The notes below the pieces were generated by a model that did no database searches, was not told the DNA's origin, and saw only the letters and a list, made by a program, of their open reading frames with translations. A stretch of 64,000 bases of DNA from Clonostachys chloroleuca. Its lineage: Eukaryota; Ascomycota; Sordariomycetes; Hypocreales; Bionectriaceae. Position numbers and translations under genes: made by a program. The DNA is taken from positions 3,224,001-3,288,000 of the forward strand of contig JBANAY010000003.1 in assembly GCA_037952775.1 (NCBI GenBank), written 5' to 3'. Below, one piece after another: positions 1 through 11,500 of this stretch; the stretch's first letter is position 1, and each line of letters opens with the position of its first letter.

Positions 1-2326
1 CATCGTCATCGTCGTCGTCTACATCCTGAGAGATGCTGTAGGCATAAAGCGTGATCACATTGTATGCCAACAGACAGATTCTGCCCATGGAAGCGTTGTT
101 GAGAACCACGATCAGATACGAGTTCCAGAGCGCAACAAGCCAGCCCAGGAAGGCCAACAAGAAAGGGTTCTCTTGGCCGATGATCCAGGCTACCACTGCG
201 CAGGCAGCGCCAATCAGGGTTCCGATAAATCTAGACGTACTGGTGGTGTTAGAGGCACCTGTTGTCATAGCGACAACAATCATGTAGGATAAGAGCCCCC
301 ATTCACCTCTCCATGTCTCATAGATGGGGCGTGTACTAGGAATGAAAGCAAATTGGGCATATAGTATAGCACCAATGCAAACCTTGACACCAAAGATAAT
401 ATCCTCTCGTGTCAAAAAGCGCATTAATTTGAGTACCTTTTGTGAGAATGCCCTCTTGATCCTATTAGCATGAGGTGCAGCATCCCAATTGAAGGTATCT
501 CGGCGCGAGATCATCTGCTTGGGTATTCCTTTTGGCAGGGCGCTTTGCTTGAGACGATTGACTTTCTGGCTGGGAAGAAGTTCCTCTTGCTCGGGATCCG
601 TAAATCGGAGGCCTTCTTTCTTCCTTGCAAAGCTCCAGTGTTTCCAAATCTTGAGCCAATTCCAGCTCAGATTCGAAGACTCCTGCACAAACTGGAGGTC
701 TTCGAGGACAAGAAGGTAGGCATCCATCTCCTCTGCCACGGCTCGCAAACTGAAAGAGAAATGCCCGCATGCAGCAGCCACTTCTTCGAAATCTGCCTGT
801 ATCTCCTCGGACCGCGAACGCCCTAGCTCCACGCTTGTATAGAGGTCCTGAAGGGCCTTTCCCCTTGCTTCGTTGTACAGGGCAAGAGCATCTTGCAGAC
901 TTCGTCGTAGCTGAGTGTTCACCTTCACGTGTGTAATAGGGTCGTCGCCAAAGGGTGATTCCCTCAGAGCTTCAGATAGAGTATAAGATAAGGATTTCAT
1001 CGAAGGGCCAAGGAGCTCGATGAAATGGGCGAAAATATCGGAGGGGTAGCGGAACATGGGTGTTTGATCCAGTGAAGGGTCCGATTTAGGTCGGGGGAGG
1101 TTCTTTTGAGACTTTTGGCCTTCATCTGATTCATTGATGGTAGATAGGTCTCCTATCGGGGCCACGAACAACTCAGACAACGTACGAGGTATCTTTGGCG
1201 ACGTCTGAGGGCTAAGAACGAGGGGCATGTTATCCAGAATTTGCTGGCTTCCTGTAGGTGTCTCTTTTAGGAGAGTGAATTGGGTGTCGAGCGCACTTCG
1301 GAGACCCGCGATGGCTTGTGACAGCCTCTCCACCGACTTCACAAGGGCTTTATCTAGTTGATATAGCTTCTCTCTCCCAACAACATAATACTCATTCTTG
1401 GCCTCCCGTGTCATCTTGGTGATTTGCGAGTAGGCACTGTTGTAACTGTCTCTAATTTGAGCATACTCCTTGTTCTTCAGTTCCTCTTCGGATCCGTTAA
1501 GGAAACTCTCAGAGATAATCGATAACTTGTCGCTAAGGGCCAATGATGCTTTGACAATGGCGGTTCGTAAAACTCGTCGAGCCGAGACTGGCCAGACGAG
1601 AAAATTGATGGCAGATGTAAACGAGATGCCCAAGACAAGCATCTTCATGACCTGCACAATCTTAACAGCCGAGAAATAACCATCCTGGATGGACTCCTCT
1701 TTGGTGACGACTGAGATGATGGCAATTGATGTCAACGTAGATCCGACATTGACCAGGGGTTGGTTCATCTTTTGTTTCACCCAACCGACAAACCCAAGAC
1801 CACCGCCGATACAGATAACCAAGACGAGGAAGTGCGCCGCATCAACAATCTCGAGCTTCCGCCCAAAGATGACAATGAGCATCGATAGCAGACAAACCAA
1901 CACGGCATATATCACGGCGATGATGGCGATCGCAATGGCTTCCAGCATTGATCCAGCAGAGCGAGCAGGGTTAAAATAGACAGTCAAAGTCGCAACGACG
2001 TGTTTCCCATCGCGGTGTCCAAGGAAGTCGGAAAGAGGCGGCCAGAATGTTCCCATGCTACCTAGCAGGTAAGCAAAGGTGCATTTCAGCACACCATGTC
2101 CTTGTTCCGAATTGACCCATTGCCATACTGCCTCCGCCTTCTCCTTTGTCTCCTGCTTCAATATCTCGAGATACCCTTGCTTGATATCGGGTGGTGGCTC
2201 GTTGTCGGCTTCGTCAGACGAGTTATCCCCGCTGCTGGCGGCGGCTATGTCGACAGAGGTCCGCAAGTCGAATTGTTGTCGTGATCGCTCGCCCGTCAAT
2301 GGAATAATGAAGGTTCCATTGCGCAT
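1..2326 (-). CDS. BRE4/ArAE-like multi-pass membrane protein (C-terminal part outside window)
   Basis: The minus frame starting at ATG 2326 stays open to base 1 with no stop, so about 775 residues of a longer protein are present; the family is usually about 1000 aa. The N-terminus is polar and acidic, then reads GSMGTFWPPLSDFLGHRDGKH and VYFNPARSAGSMLEA, the signature of the fungal ArAE_2_N domain, followed by several hydrophobic helices (about residues 115-260). A long cytosolic helical stretch follows (about 260-610). Near the window edge a second membrane block begins, with FIGTLIGAACAVVAWIIGQ and LIVVLNNASMGRICLLAYN, as in the FUSC/DUF2421 fold. Yeast Bre4 and plant/bacterial aromatic-acid exporters share this architecture. 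The substrate is unknown; transport is inferred from the fold. A short upstream exon cannot be excluded. Confidence 0.85.
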   Translation of the reverse strand, partial: MRNGTFIIPLTGERSRQQFDLRTSVDIAAASSGDNSSDEADNEPPPDIKQGYLEILKQETKEKAEAVWQWVNSEQGHGVLKCTFAYLLGSMGTFWPPLSDFLGHRDGKHVVATLTVYFNPARSAGSMLEAIAIAIIAVIYAVLVCLLSMLIVIFGRKLEIVDAAHFLVLVICIGGGLGFVGWVKQKMNQPLVNVGSTLTSIAIISVVTKEESIQDGYFSAVKIVQVMKMLVLGISFTSAINFLVWPVSARRVLRTAIVKASLALSDKLSIISESFLNGSEEELKNKEYAQIRDSYNSAYSQITKMTREAKNEYYVVGREKLYQLDKALVKSVERLSQAIAGLRSALDTQFTLLKETPTGSQQILDNMPLVLSPQTSPKIPRTLSELFVAPIGDLSTINESDEGQKSQKNLPRPKSDPSLDQTPMFRYPSDIFAHFIELLGPSMKSLSYTLSEALRESPFGDDPITHVKVNTQLRRSLQDALALYNEARGKALQDLYTSVELGRSRSEEIQADFEEVAAACGHFSFSLRAVAEEMDAYLLVLEDLQFVQESSNLSWNWLKIWKHWSFARKKEGLRFTDPEQEELLPSQKVNRLKQSALPKGIPKQMISRRDTFNWDAAPHANRIKRAFSQKVLKLMRFLTREDIIFGVKVCIGAILYAQFAFIPSTRPIYETWRGEWGLLSYMIVVAMTTGASNTTSTSRFIGTLIGAACAVVAWIIGQENPFLLAFLGWLVALWNSYLIVVLNNASMGRICLLAYNVITLYAYSISQDVDDDDDD

Positions 2327-3225
2327 GTTCTATTTCCTGGTAAGTACAACTAACAGCGTCGGCCAAGACAGGTGCAGGCCTACAGATGGGCGTCGAAGGC
2401 GCCAGTGCTCCGAAGGGGAGCTTCCATTTGCGTTGTTGGCGCTGGAGCTCATCTTGCGCTCCTGGTGCCAATCAGAAAGCCATGGTCTTGGTCCCTCTCT
2501 CCGTGATGATAGTGGTCGCGGCGGTTTCGGTAGCGTAGTATCGGCAAGAAGAAAATGCCCTACTCTGTGTGGAAGTTGTTCAATGTTGTGAAAACATACA
2601 TTGATGGCGAAACAGACGTCGCAGTCAGATATTAAAATGATACGCTAGACTCCACCCAAGATCCAGTGATCGATACCGCCTAATTTTAGTGGCTACAAGC
2701 AGATATGACATCGGTTCTCAGCCACCCCAATCTTCACAGGCTGTCACATCCGCTGGGTCAAGTCAGTCGGCCCTTGATCCGTTTCAAATTGCAGAGACTT
2801 CTACATTCGAATTGGTTTATTAAATAGTGATTCCAATACCAACATGACATACCCATTACCAGTATTTTCCACACAGGTGGGACCTTGCGGCCTCGCCTGG
2901 CAACGAGCAGGGAGGCCATGGTGCCCGATACCAGGGCAGGCTTCAGTGGATGCTCCTGTGGATACTCGCTGGGTACCTAGTGTGGCACTCACACGGCTCA
3001 GTATTGGCGGACCTCCAGGGCTACTCCAAGGTTGCTTCACATGCAGTCCAGCCAGTCTATATGGTAATGCTACCTGACTATCGATGACCTTGACTCCATC
3101 CCGTACATAAATGCTACCCTGCCGCCTGTCAAGACCGCATCCCACCCTTCCTGGCGATCCCTTTGGAGGCTACCTACCTATCTAGTCCCCTCTGGTCCAA
3201 TACAACACGGCTACATTGGCCCTTG
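2327..3225. other. Divergent intergenic region
   Basis: About 900 bp between the BRE4-like gene (leftward) and the HAD hydrolase gene (rightward). It must hold both promoters. The open frames here show no family signature, and I see no clear TATA box or repeat. Confidence 0.6.
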
Positions 3226-4230
3226 ATGAAACGATTCTTCTCCTCGACCATGGTATCTACTGCTAAGCGATTTGCGCCTCTACGGGAGAGCCTCCGGGCC
3301 TCGTCCTCGACTGAGGTACCGACACTCCGTGGAATTGTATTTGACATGGATGGCACACTCTGGTAAGTACAGATTATTTCATCGATTGGAATCTTGTTCG
3401 TTATAATCTGGCCAGGTCCGATTCGTCGACCCCTCCATCTGCTTCAATGTGCCCTACCCTGCATCCAGAAGGACCTTTGACTCATATCATCTTTCATTGT
3501 ACTTCACATATCATTGAGCTTTCAAAACTCACTACATATCGTAACTTTATTTATGATCTTTGCAAGCGAGAGCTACATTAGATAAAATGAAGTTGTTCAT
3601 CTCACCATGAATCCTCGCTAACCGTATGAAAGTGAGCCGCAAACATACATGTTCAAGGATATGAGAGACGCCCTAGGCATCACAAAGGCAGTAGACATCC
3701 TCGAGCACGTCGAGTCGCTCCACCCGGAGAAGCAGACCGTCGCCCTCGAAGCCATCCGCAACATCGAGCGCAAGGCAATGGAATCCCAGACCCCGCAGCC
3801 CGGCCTCAACACGCTCATGTCCTACCTCGACTCCCGCGGCATCCCCAAGGCCATCTGCACCCGCAACTTCGATGTCCCTGTCCAGAACCTCCTCACCAAA
3901 TTCCTGCAGGGCTCGCAGTTCAGCCCCATTGTCACACGAGATTTCAAGCCCCCGAAGCCGGACCCGGCTGGGATCCTGCACATCGCCAAGGATTGGCGCC
4001 TCGTGGACGACAACGGCGACGTTGATGCTACCGGGCTGATCATGGTTGGGGATTCTATTGATGATATGACGGCGGGCAGGAGGGCAGGAGCGGCGACTGT
4101 TCTGTTGGCCAACGATGTGAATCAGGTGCTGGTGAGCCATGAGCACACGGACCTTGTAATAACTTCACTGGACGAACTGGTAGATATACTGGAGGAGGGT
4201 TTCCAAGGTCGTCAGATCCAGGTAGTATAA
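3226..4230 (+). CDS. HAD-superfamily hydrolase/phosphatase
   Basis: Two exons, 3226-3362 and 3633-4230, give 244 aa. The 270-bp intron has a GTAAGT donor and a GCTAAC branch-like site at 3617-3622. Splicing joins TG to T, making the Cys of FDMDGTLC, followed by EPQTYMF. HAD motif I is D40-M-D42-G-T, motif II lies at ICTRN, the lysine motif at FKPPKPDP, and motif IV is MVGDSIDDMTAGRRAG, so the catalytic set looks intact. Similar proteins are the HAD-IA phosphatases of the yeast YOR131C type; the substrate is unknown. The first 25 residues are basic and Ser-rich (MKRFFSSTMVSTAKRF), which may be a mitochondrial presequence, or translation may start at Met9. An open frame extends upstream, but only from a TTG, so ATG 3226 is preferred. 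Confidence 0.9.
3363..3632 (+). other. Long intron of the HAD hydrolase gene
   Basis: A 270-bp intron, several times longer than its neighbours. It is AT-rich and runs from GTAAGT to GAAAG. It interrupts the codon directly after the catalytic DMDGTL motif. Confidence 0.85.
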
Positions 4231-4676
4231 GCGCTGAGAATTGACAAAAATGCCATACCCAACGTATATTATCTTGCATTGCCTTACTCTTCCAATCAAT
4301 TATTAGCAGATTGAGGATATATGCAAACCTTGCTCGCTGTATTTGCCCTGACCATTTCTACCCTTCCTATGCCCCTTTTAATGCCAAGCATAATTGCTCT
4401 TTTCCTTGCTAATTCAATATACAGCATTAAGCCAAGACTCTAGATTAAAGCTCGCCTGTATCGCGAGTTTCCCATAACATGGCTCAACCAAGTCCATCTC
4501 GAAAAGAGTGCAAAGCTTGTGAGATGATTCTCAACACCAAGTCAGGATCTTTACGAGCGAAATCAAGATGGCGGCTAGTTGGTACACGGGGCTGGCTACC
4601 ATGGCGCTGAGAGATAATGGTATAATCATGTAAATGCGACACTATGGAATAATTTTTTTTCGCGGGACAGCCACGT
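4231..4676. other. Convergent intergenic region
   Basis: About 450 bp of AT-rich DNA between two converging genes. It holds the 3' untranslated regions and polyadenylation signals of the HAD hydrolase and MAPKK genes. No other feature seen. Confidence 0.6.
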
Positions 4677-6315
4677 TCAAGAGCCATAGGGCAAGCCGTG
4701 CCTTCGGTTGTCTCTTCGCTGCTCCTCAGGCGTCGATTTTCGCGGGGGAGGTGGTGGTAGAGGTCCAGAGGGGGCTGGTCGGACAGGCAGGCTAAAAGTG
4801 TTCCCGTTTGATACACCAAGTCCAGCGCTGTCACCATATCCTCCAGGTGCTCTTGGGGTGAGACCCGGATGGCCCGATGGTGTTCGGCCACCGGCAGTGC
4901 TTGAGCCATTGTGTTCCCGAGGCGAGACAATGCCGCTTCCAGAGATGGGAATCTCTCCAGACGTAGGTGTGTGCAAGGCTCGTTCCTCTCCTGCGAATTG
5001 AGAAGGAGGAGAATCACTCGACCGAAGCAGGTCCTGTGTTGATGGTGAGAGCTGAGGAGCAAGATGAGACTTGCGGTTATCACGTTCCATCATACCCACT
5101 GCCCATTCCCTAAGATCAACTGGAGTCCTTTTACCTGCCTGGACAAAAGCATCACGGTCCTAAACACAGTATTAGCTTCCCACACGCACACGCTAAGAGA
5201 GGTGCAAACATACAAATAATTCTTGAGGAGTAGGCCGTCGCTCCGGTTCCTTGTAGAGACACTTCTGAATCATATCGTCCAAGACGCTGGGGAAAGCATC
5301 ACTCTTGGGGAGCTGGGGCGCTGGTTCGTGAACAATCTGTTGCAGCAAATCCAGAATGCCGGCCGGGGCGCCATCTCCATCCGAAAGCTGTTCGCTGGCG
5401 GCGAAAGGGAATTTACCGATGGCCAGCTCCATGATGGAGAGACCAAAACTCCAGACATCTGACTTGACGGTGTATTTCTCGCCCTGAATACGCTCCGGGG
5501 CCATGTATGTTGATGTACCAACGAACGTGTCGGCGATTGAGTTGACGAGCTCACCAGACACGCCAAAATCGCACAGCTTGATGGAGCCCTGCGAGTTGAC
5601 TAGGATATTGGACGGCTTGATATCTCGATGCATGATGTGATGCTTTTCGTAAAGGTATGTGAGGCCCCCCAGTGTTGCCACGGCGATTTTCCCCAATACA
5701 TCCACACGGACTGGGCCGAACACTCGAGATACTCGATCAAGAGCCCTGCATTTTGATGCTTAGTATTTGTTCCATTTCGATCCGGTATGGTTGAGTATGT
5801 CTGCAGATAACCTACCCCACATCCATGTATTCCATACACATTATAACGTCGTTATTATGGTTCAAGAAAGCACCGTAGAAGTTAACAATGTACTCGGAAT
5901 GACAACCATGCATAATCTGGAGTTCTCGAACGATACGCTTGCGTATTTCTCGTTTCGCTTCGACATGAATGACCTGGGAGCGCTCCATCAGCGCTGATCT
6001 CAGTAACAAGCATCTCAGGCGACTCACCTTGCGAGCCATCACGGTACCAGTCTGGACATGCTTGACCTTGCTGACAGTACCACCATTTCCAGATCCCAAC
6101 TCCTTAACGATCTCAAGATCCTCGGGGCGCAAATCCAACTTGTATTCGATGCCGATTTCCAGTTGCTCTTCCTGTTTGCTGTCGTCTCTTGTGATAAAAC
6201 CGCCGGCGAATCTGCTGGTCTCGGCTGTTGGCGGGGGTTTCGGCGCAGCGGGGGTCAAGGCCAGGCCTTTGACGTTCTTGCGCTTCATAGAGCGCGGTGC
6301 AAAAGCGTCGCCCAT
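4677..6315 (-). CDS. ste7: MAP kinase kinase, Ste7 type (mating/filamentation pathway)
   Basis: Four exons (6315-6028, 5973-5816, 5745-5214, 5159-4677) give 486 aa. The enzyme phosphorylates the Fus3/Kss1-class MAP kinase that controls mating, hyphal fusion and, in pathogens, infection structures (Mst7 in Magnaporthe). Visible motifs are the glycine loop GSGNGGTVSKV, ATP-binding Lys in VMARK (about residue 96), HRDIKPSN (D190), DFG (208-210), activation-loop Ser218 and Thr222 in NSIADTFVG, and the YMAPERIQG segment. The N-terminus has a basic/hydrophobic cluster KRKNVKGLAL that fits a MAPK docking site. The C-terminal 140 residues are proline/serine-rich and disordered. Pbs2 and Mkk1/2 types are less likely because the DAFAPR-MKR-NVKGLALTP start is typical of Ste7 orthologues. 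Confidence 0.95.
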
Positions 6316-8515
6316 GTTCTAATCTGGGTCGAGGGGTGGGACAGAGGCGAAGAAGACGGTCGCAGTCGGGTTGAGGAGATGGGGGAAGGAGGGAGGATAG
6401 TGGCTGGCGGCTACCACGATGATTGAGCAACAAATGGAGCCCAAGATAGAAGCACAAGCTGGCTTTGACCCCACGTTCAGGCTACGAAAGCCCAAAAGAC
6501 AGAATGAGGTAAAATCACTTGGAAAGGGTCCGGGACACGCTCTTTGGCCAGCAAAGGCTGGTTTTATAGGAAGAGGAGGCTGAGGAGGGAAAGGGATGAT
6601 TATTTGGTCGGGTTACGGAAAGGAACCGTGGGGGTGAGGTGCAGGGCGCTACTAATACTGCGTACAGTGGACGGAGTATCCTGACCTGAGGCGCGTGGAT
6701 GAGCCTAGGAGGGATGGAGGTAGGTGCGGTATTGCCTAGCGCAGCAGGTAATCGCAGTACCCCAAGCTACTTCCTGAGCCAATGGAGAGCACCAGTAATA
6801 TCGCTGATCATAGGTATTGGACTGAAATAAGCCACCTCGACAAGGTAGGTGATGGGGAAGAAACACCCTGGCATTGGACTGAATATGCAAAGCTAGGCAT
6901 TGATTATGGGCTGAGCGGCCTAGAATGCATGGGAGGTTGTAAGAAACGCACTCCCCTTGAAACATCGTTATGTCAGGCCTTGATGGTATAGGTATACCAT
7001 CGCAGGTACCTCCCCCAAGTGCGATAGCCGCCATTACAGGAGGTAGTCAAGCAGTATACGGAGCTAGTCCTGGGCAGTTGATGATTAGGACACCACTAGG
7101 GACGGGAGCGAGGGTGGGCCTGGCTGCCGCACCCAGGAGCATGCGATGCGACGTAGGTGTTTGCCAATCTTCAATGCTTTCGAATGCTGAGAGCTAACTC
7201 GCTGATCCCCTGGTTTAAAAAAAGCAGCACGGGACCCTTTTAGCTTGCGCAATCAGCAAGTGCGACTGATAGCTGGGAAACCCGCATTGGGCAAAAGCAA
7301 GTGGCACGGGGGTTTGTACAATATTCATTTAATCATGAATTAAATAGCCAATTTGGGCTCTGGCAACTTGTTAATATTCTATAGGATATCACATTTTAAT
7401 GATATCTGCAGAATGCTTGGCTTGCAATCTCCAGCGTATGGGCTGTCGTTTTCGTCGTCGCTTATAGGACCTAGCCAAATAGTGGCTACGGAAATGCGAC
7501 AGTCGCGGTTTCAGAGGAACCCCTCTGGTTTCCAATACTGGGCTGCGGATTGAGCAGGCCACGGAGCTTAGCGGTTTCATACTTGGCTGCACACTGTAAT
7601 AGGCACAATTATTATACATAAGCAAAGGAGGTGGTGATACTTCAGTTAAGCGATGGAGAAAGATGCCAAGTGAGGACTCTGTAAGACCAGATAGCTGCTC
7701 ACAGGGTGGGTTCTCTCTCTATACCGGGGTAGTGCAATAGCACTCGGTGACACCGGTGACACTTCATGGATTACCTCGTTGGAAATTTCCCTTCATTTGA
7801 ATCCCGCAGCTTGTTTTCTTTTCGTCTTTTTTTTTTCTTTGTCTTGTAGGCATGTAGGCATATAGGCATGCTCGTAGGAAAAAGAGTATCTCTGTTACTA
7901 GACAAGCTGTTGAAAGTCCCTCCACATCCATGCAAAATAAAAATATTATCTAGCCCGCTGTTATATAAAGGGAAAGCAAAAGCAATAATAAAAAATAGAA
8001 GAACAGCGACGTAACTGACAGAGCATAAATGAGAAAATGAAATATACACCCACAGTAATTAAAGACATCAAGTGAAGTTGCAATTAGAGTGACAGCTCTT
8101 AGGGGCTGTAGGGTATCTAAGATATCAGTTGGGGGAGCCAAGAGCATTGGCACAGCCACATCTCTCGGAATATATATACTCCGAACACCCCTGGAGCGCT
8201 ACACACGCCACGATTCCATTACCGCAGAAACCTGGAGTCGCAGCTGGGGCTCAGCCAAGGTGTACTAAGCCAGCTCCTGCTCCAAAAATTCACGAGGCGC
8301 GTGTCTGCATGTTGAGCCGACAGCCTGCCAACAAGCTTTTTCAACAAGCTCTGTCCACGCATGTGGTCTCTCTTCTCACCACAATATTTCTTCCCTTTGA
8401 TTTAATACTTCTCCTTTTCTAGTACTCTTTGGAAGCGGTTCATCCCATTGTCGCAGCTCTACCAGTTCCAGTTTCTCACCCCAGTCCTTTAATTCAGCGA
8501 ACCGAAACAGTCAAG
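6316..8515. other. Divergent intergenic region, MAPKK/SPT6
   Basis: About 2.2 kb. The part next to the MAPKK is purine-rich on the plus strand (6316-6620), so CT-rich on the transcribed strand, as expected for a fungal leader. 7200-8130 is AT-rich with short homopolymers. The part next to SPT6 (8340-8510) is pyrimidine-rich. No conserved open frame seen. Confidence 0.6.
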
Positions 8516-11500
8516 ATGAGTAACACGATGCGCGACTTGATCTCTGGCGAGGCAGAGCTGGATGACGAAGAGGATGATGAGTCATTTGACGAGGAGACTG
8601 GAGAGCAGTCTCGCAAGAAGAGAGCGACTCAGTTTGATGACTCGAGCGAGGAAGAGGAAGACGATGATGATGAAGAGGAGGCAGCGAAGGTGCGCAATCA
8701 ATCTTGGCATCATTGGACGCTGCTAACCAAATATTCTTTTAGATCCGAGAAGGGTTTATCGACGATGACGAGGAAGAATTAGAAGAAGAAGAGTCCGATG
8801 GTGAACGCCCCGTAGTGAAGAGAAAACGGGAGCATCGCGATCGAGATGAGGAGGCGCGCTTGGACGAGGAAGATTTGGAACTTATCGGCGAGCAATTCCC
8901 GCGCGCCAAGGCACAGCCTCAGGTTTGTTACTTGGATTTCTATACCTTACTGCACATCGCGCTAACTTATCTACGCAGTCCAAGTTTAAGCGCCTCAAGC
9001 GTGGCCATAGGGGCGAAGAGCGAGGGGAGAACGACCGCACCGCCTTGGAAGAGATTTTCTCGGACGAAGATGAAGACGTTGCGGAGCCCCGTTACGGACG
9101 ATCAAACTATCCTCGCGATGATCTCGACGACTTCATCGAAGAAGACTTTCCTGAAGATGAGGATATGCGACAACGAGACAGAGAAGATGCTGAAGTCGCA
9201 CGCCCAAGAGAGCGTGGCGTCGGCGCTGTCGTAGACACGACTGGCCTGGATAAGGATGCTTTGGACGATATGGAGGCCATCTTCGGAAATGGCGAAGACT
9301 ATGAATGGGCTCTGGTGATGGAGGACGACGAGGAACACCGCGAGCGAGAAGATCAGCCGATCGAACTAAAGGATGTTTTTGAGCCCTCCCAGCTGAAGGA
9401 GAAGCTCCTTACCGATGAGGACAACCAAATTCGATTTACCGACGAGCCCGAGCGATTCCAGCTTGAGCGCAAGGCCTTTAAGAACCTACAGTTGACTGCT
9501 GAACAATTTAGAGAGGAGGCTAAGTGGATCACCAATCAGCTCTGGCCGAAAAAGGGATTGCCTCAAGACTTGCATGTGTCGTTTGGAAAGGCAGTTGGAA
9601 AGGTCCTCGAGTTCTTCATCGTGGATGAAGTCGAAGTCCCCTACGTGTTCCAACATCGCAAAGATTACCTTCTACACACAACGAAGACGCGTAACTCGAA
9701 CTCGGATGAGGGAGATGGCTCAGAGTATTCCATCCACGCAGAGAAGTTGCTGAACCAGGACGATTTGTGGAGGATTTTGGAACTTGATATCAAATTTCGC
9801 TCGTTTGTGGAGAAGCGAAATGCACTTGAGAGGACTTTTGACAACCTCAAGACCATGGATGTTGAGGATGCGGTAATCGAAGAGATGACACCCGAGGCCA
9901 CCACGATGGAAGATCTTCAGGATCTTCAGGATTATTTACACTTCCAGTATGCCCAGCAGCTTAAAGAACTTGCTGCTTTGTCTGGAAACACAGCCCAGAC
10001 AAAGCGCCCTGGATCGAAGTCTTCGCTACTTGACCGAGTTCGTAAGAGCAGGGCAATGCAATTCGTCAAGGCTTATGGCTTATCGGTTGACCAACTTGCC
10101 AAGAACGCACTTCGCCAGGGCAAGAAAGTCGCACCGGATGACGATGCTCAGTACCCAATGGATCTTGCCGATAGCTTGGTAGACGACACGTTCAACACTG
10201 GCGATCAAGTCATCAACGCTGCGCGACAGTTGTATGCCGAGGAACTTTTCGTCAGCCCGAGAATGCGCAAGCATTTCAGAAACTCCTTCTATCAGGCGGC
10301 TGAGATCAGCTGCCGACGGACGGACAAAGGCCTCCGGAGGATTGATGAATCACACCCTTACTACGAAATCAAGTACTTGCAAAACCAGGCCATTGCTGAC
10401 ATGGTCCACCAACCAGAGCTGTTCCTGAAGATGATGCGTGCTGAAGAAGAGGGTTTGGTTGAGATCAAGCTGGATATGGGGCGATATGAATTCCGCCGCC
10501 AGCTGTATCAGGAATTCGAGTCCGAAAACTTCTCTGATCGTGCCGAACAGTGGCGGGATGAGCGCAAGAAGGTTCTTGACCTAGCGTACCCCAAATTGGA
10601 AAAAATCATCGCCAAGAGCGTGAAAGAGGTGATTCGAACTTTCTGCCAGGACGAGGTCCTGAAGATGTGCCGAGAGGAGTACGTGAAGCGTCTTGACCAG
10701 GCGCCATGGAAGCCCAAGGGTATGATTCTGGGAACAGCAGCAAGGGTCCTTGCAATCTCCAACGGAATGGGTGACCCTGGCCGCGACCCCATCTTCTGGG
10801 CATGGGTTGACGACGATGGGCGTGTTTTGGAACAGGGCAAGTTCGGCAACCTCGCCCGTGATGAACGTCAACGAGAGGAGTTTGTTGAGCTGTTGGATAG
10901 GCGTCGTGCGGATGTGATCGCAGTCAGTGGCTGGTCCACGCAGACTCACAAGCTCGTTCTTGATGTTGAAGCACTGGTTCGCGATAGGAACATCTTGGGC
11001 GGCGACTTTGATGACCCCGAAACAGATGAACGCACACGAGAGCCTTTGGAAGTCGTGGTTGTGAATGATGAGGTTGCCCGCCTGTACAAGGACAGCCCGC
11101 GGGCGCACGCCGAGCACCCATCTCTTAACCCAGTGACACGATACTGTGTGGCGCTGGCGCGGTATATGCAGGATCCCATGAAGCAGTATGCCGCCCTCGG
11201 AAAAGACGTTTCATCGCTATCCTTCCACCCATGCCAAAATTTGTTGCCCCAAGACAAGCTGAACAAGTATCTGGAATCTGCTATGGTTGATATGGTCAAC
11301 CTGTGTGGTGTTAACATCAACGATGCGATGACAGATTCATATGTTCAGAACCTCTTGCCATACGTTGCAGGTCTGGGCCCTCGCAAAGCCATGAGTGTTG
11401 TGAAAGCAATCAACGCCAATGGTGGTGTTGTCAACACAAGAGACGAACTGGTGGGTGACCCCGATAGCGGCAAATTGCCTGTTGTTGGCCCGAGAGTCTG

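Noticed and set aside
2801..3145. 114-codon minus-strand frame upstream of the HAD gene
   Set aside because: No motif and overlapped by a plus-strand frame; sits in a divergent promoter region.
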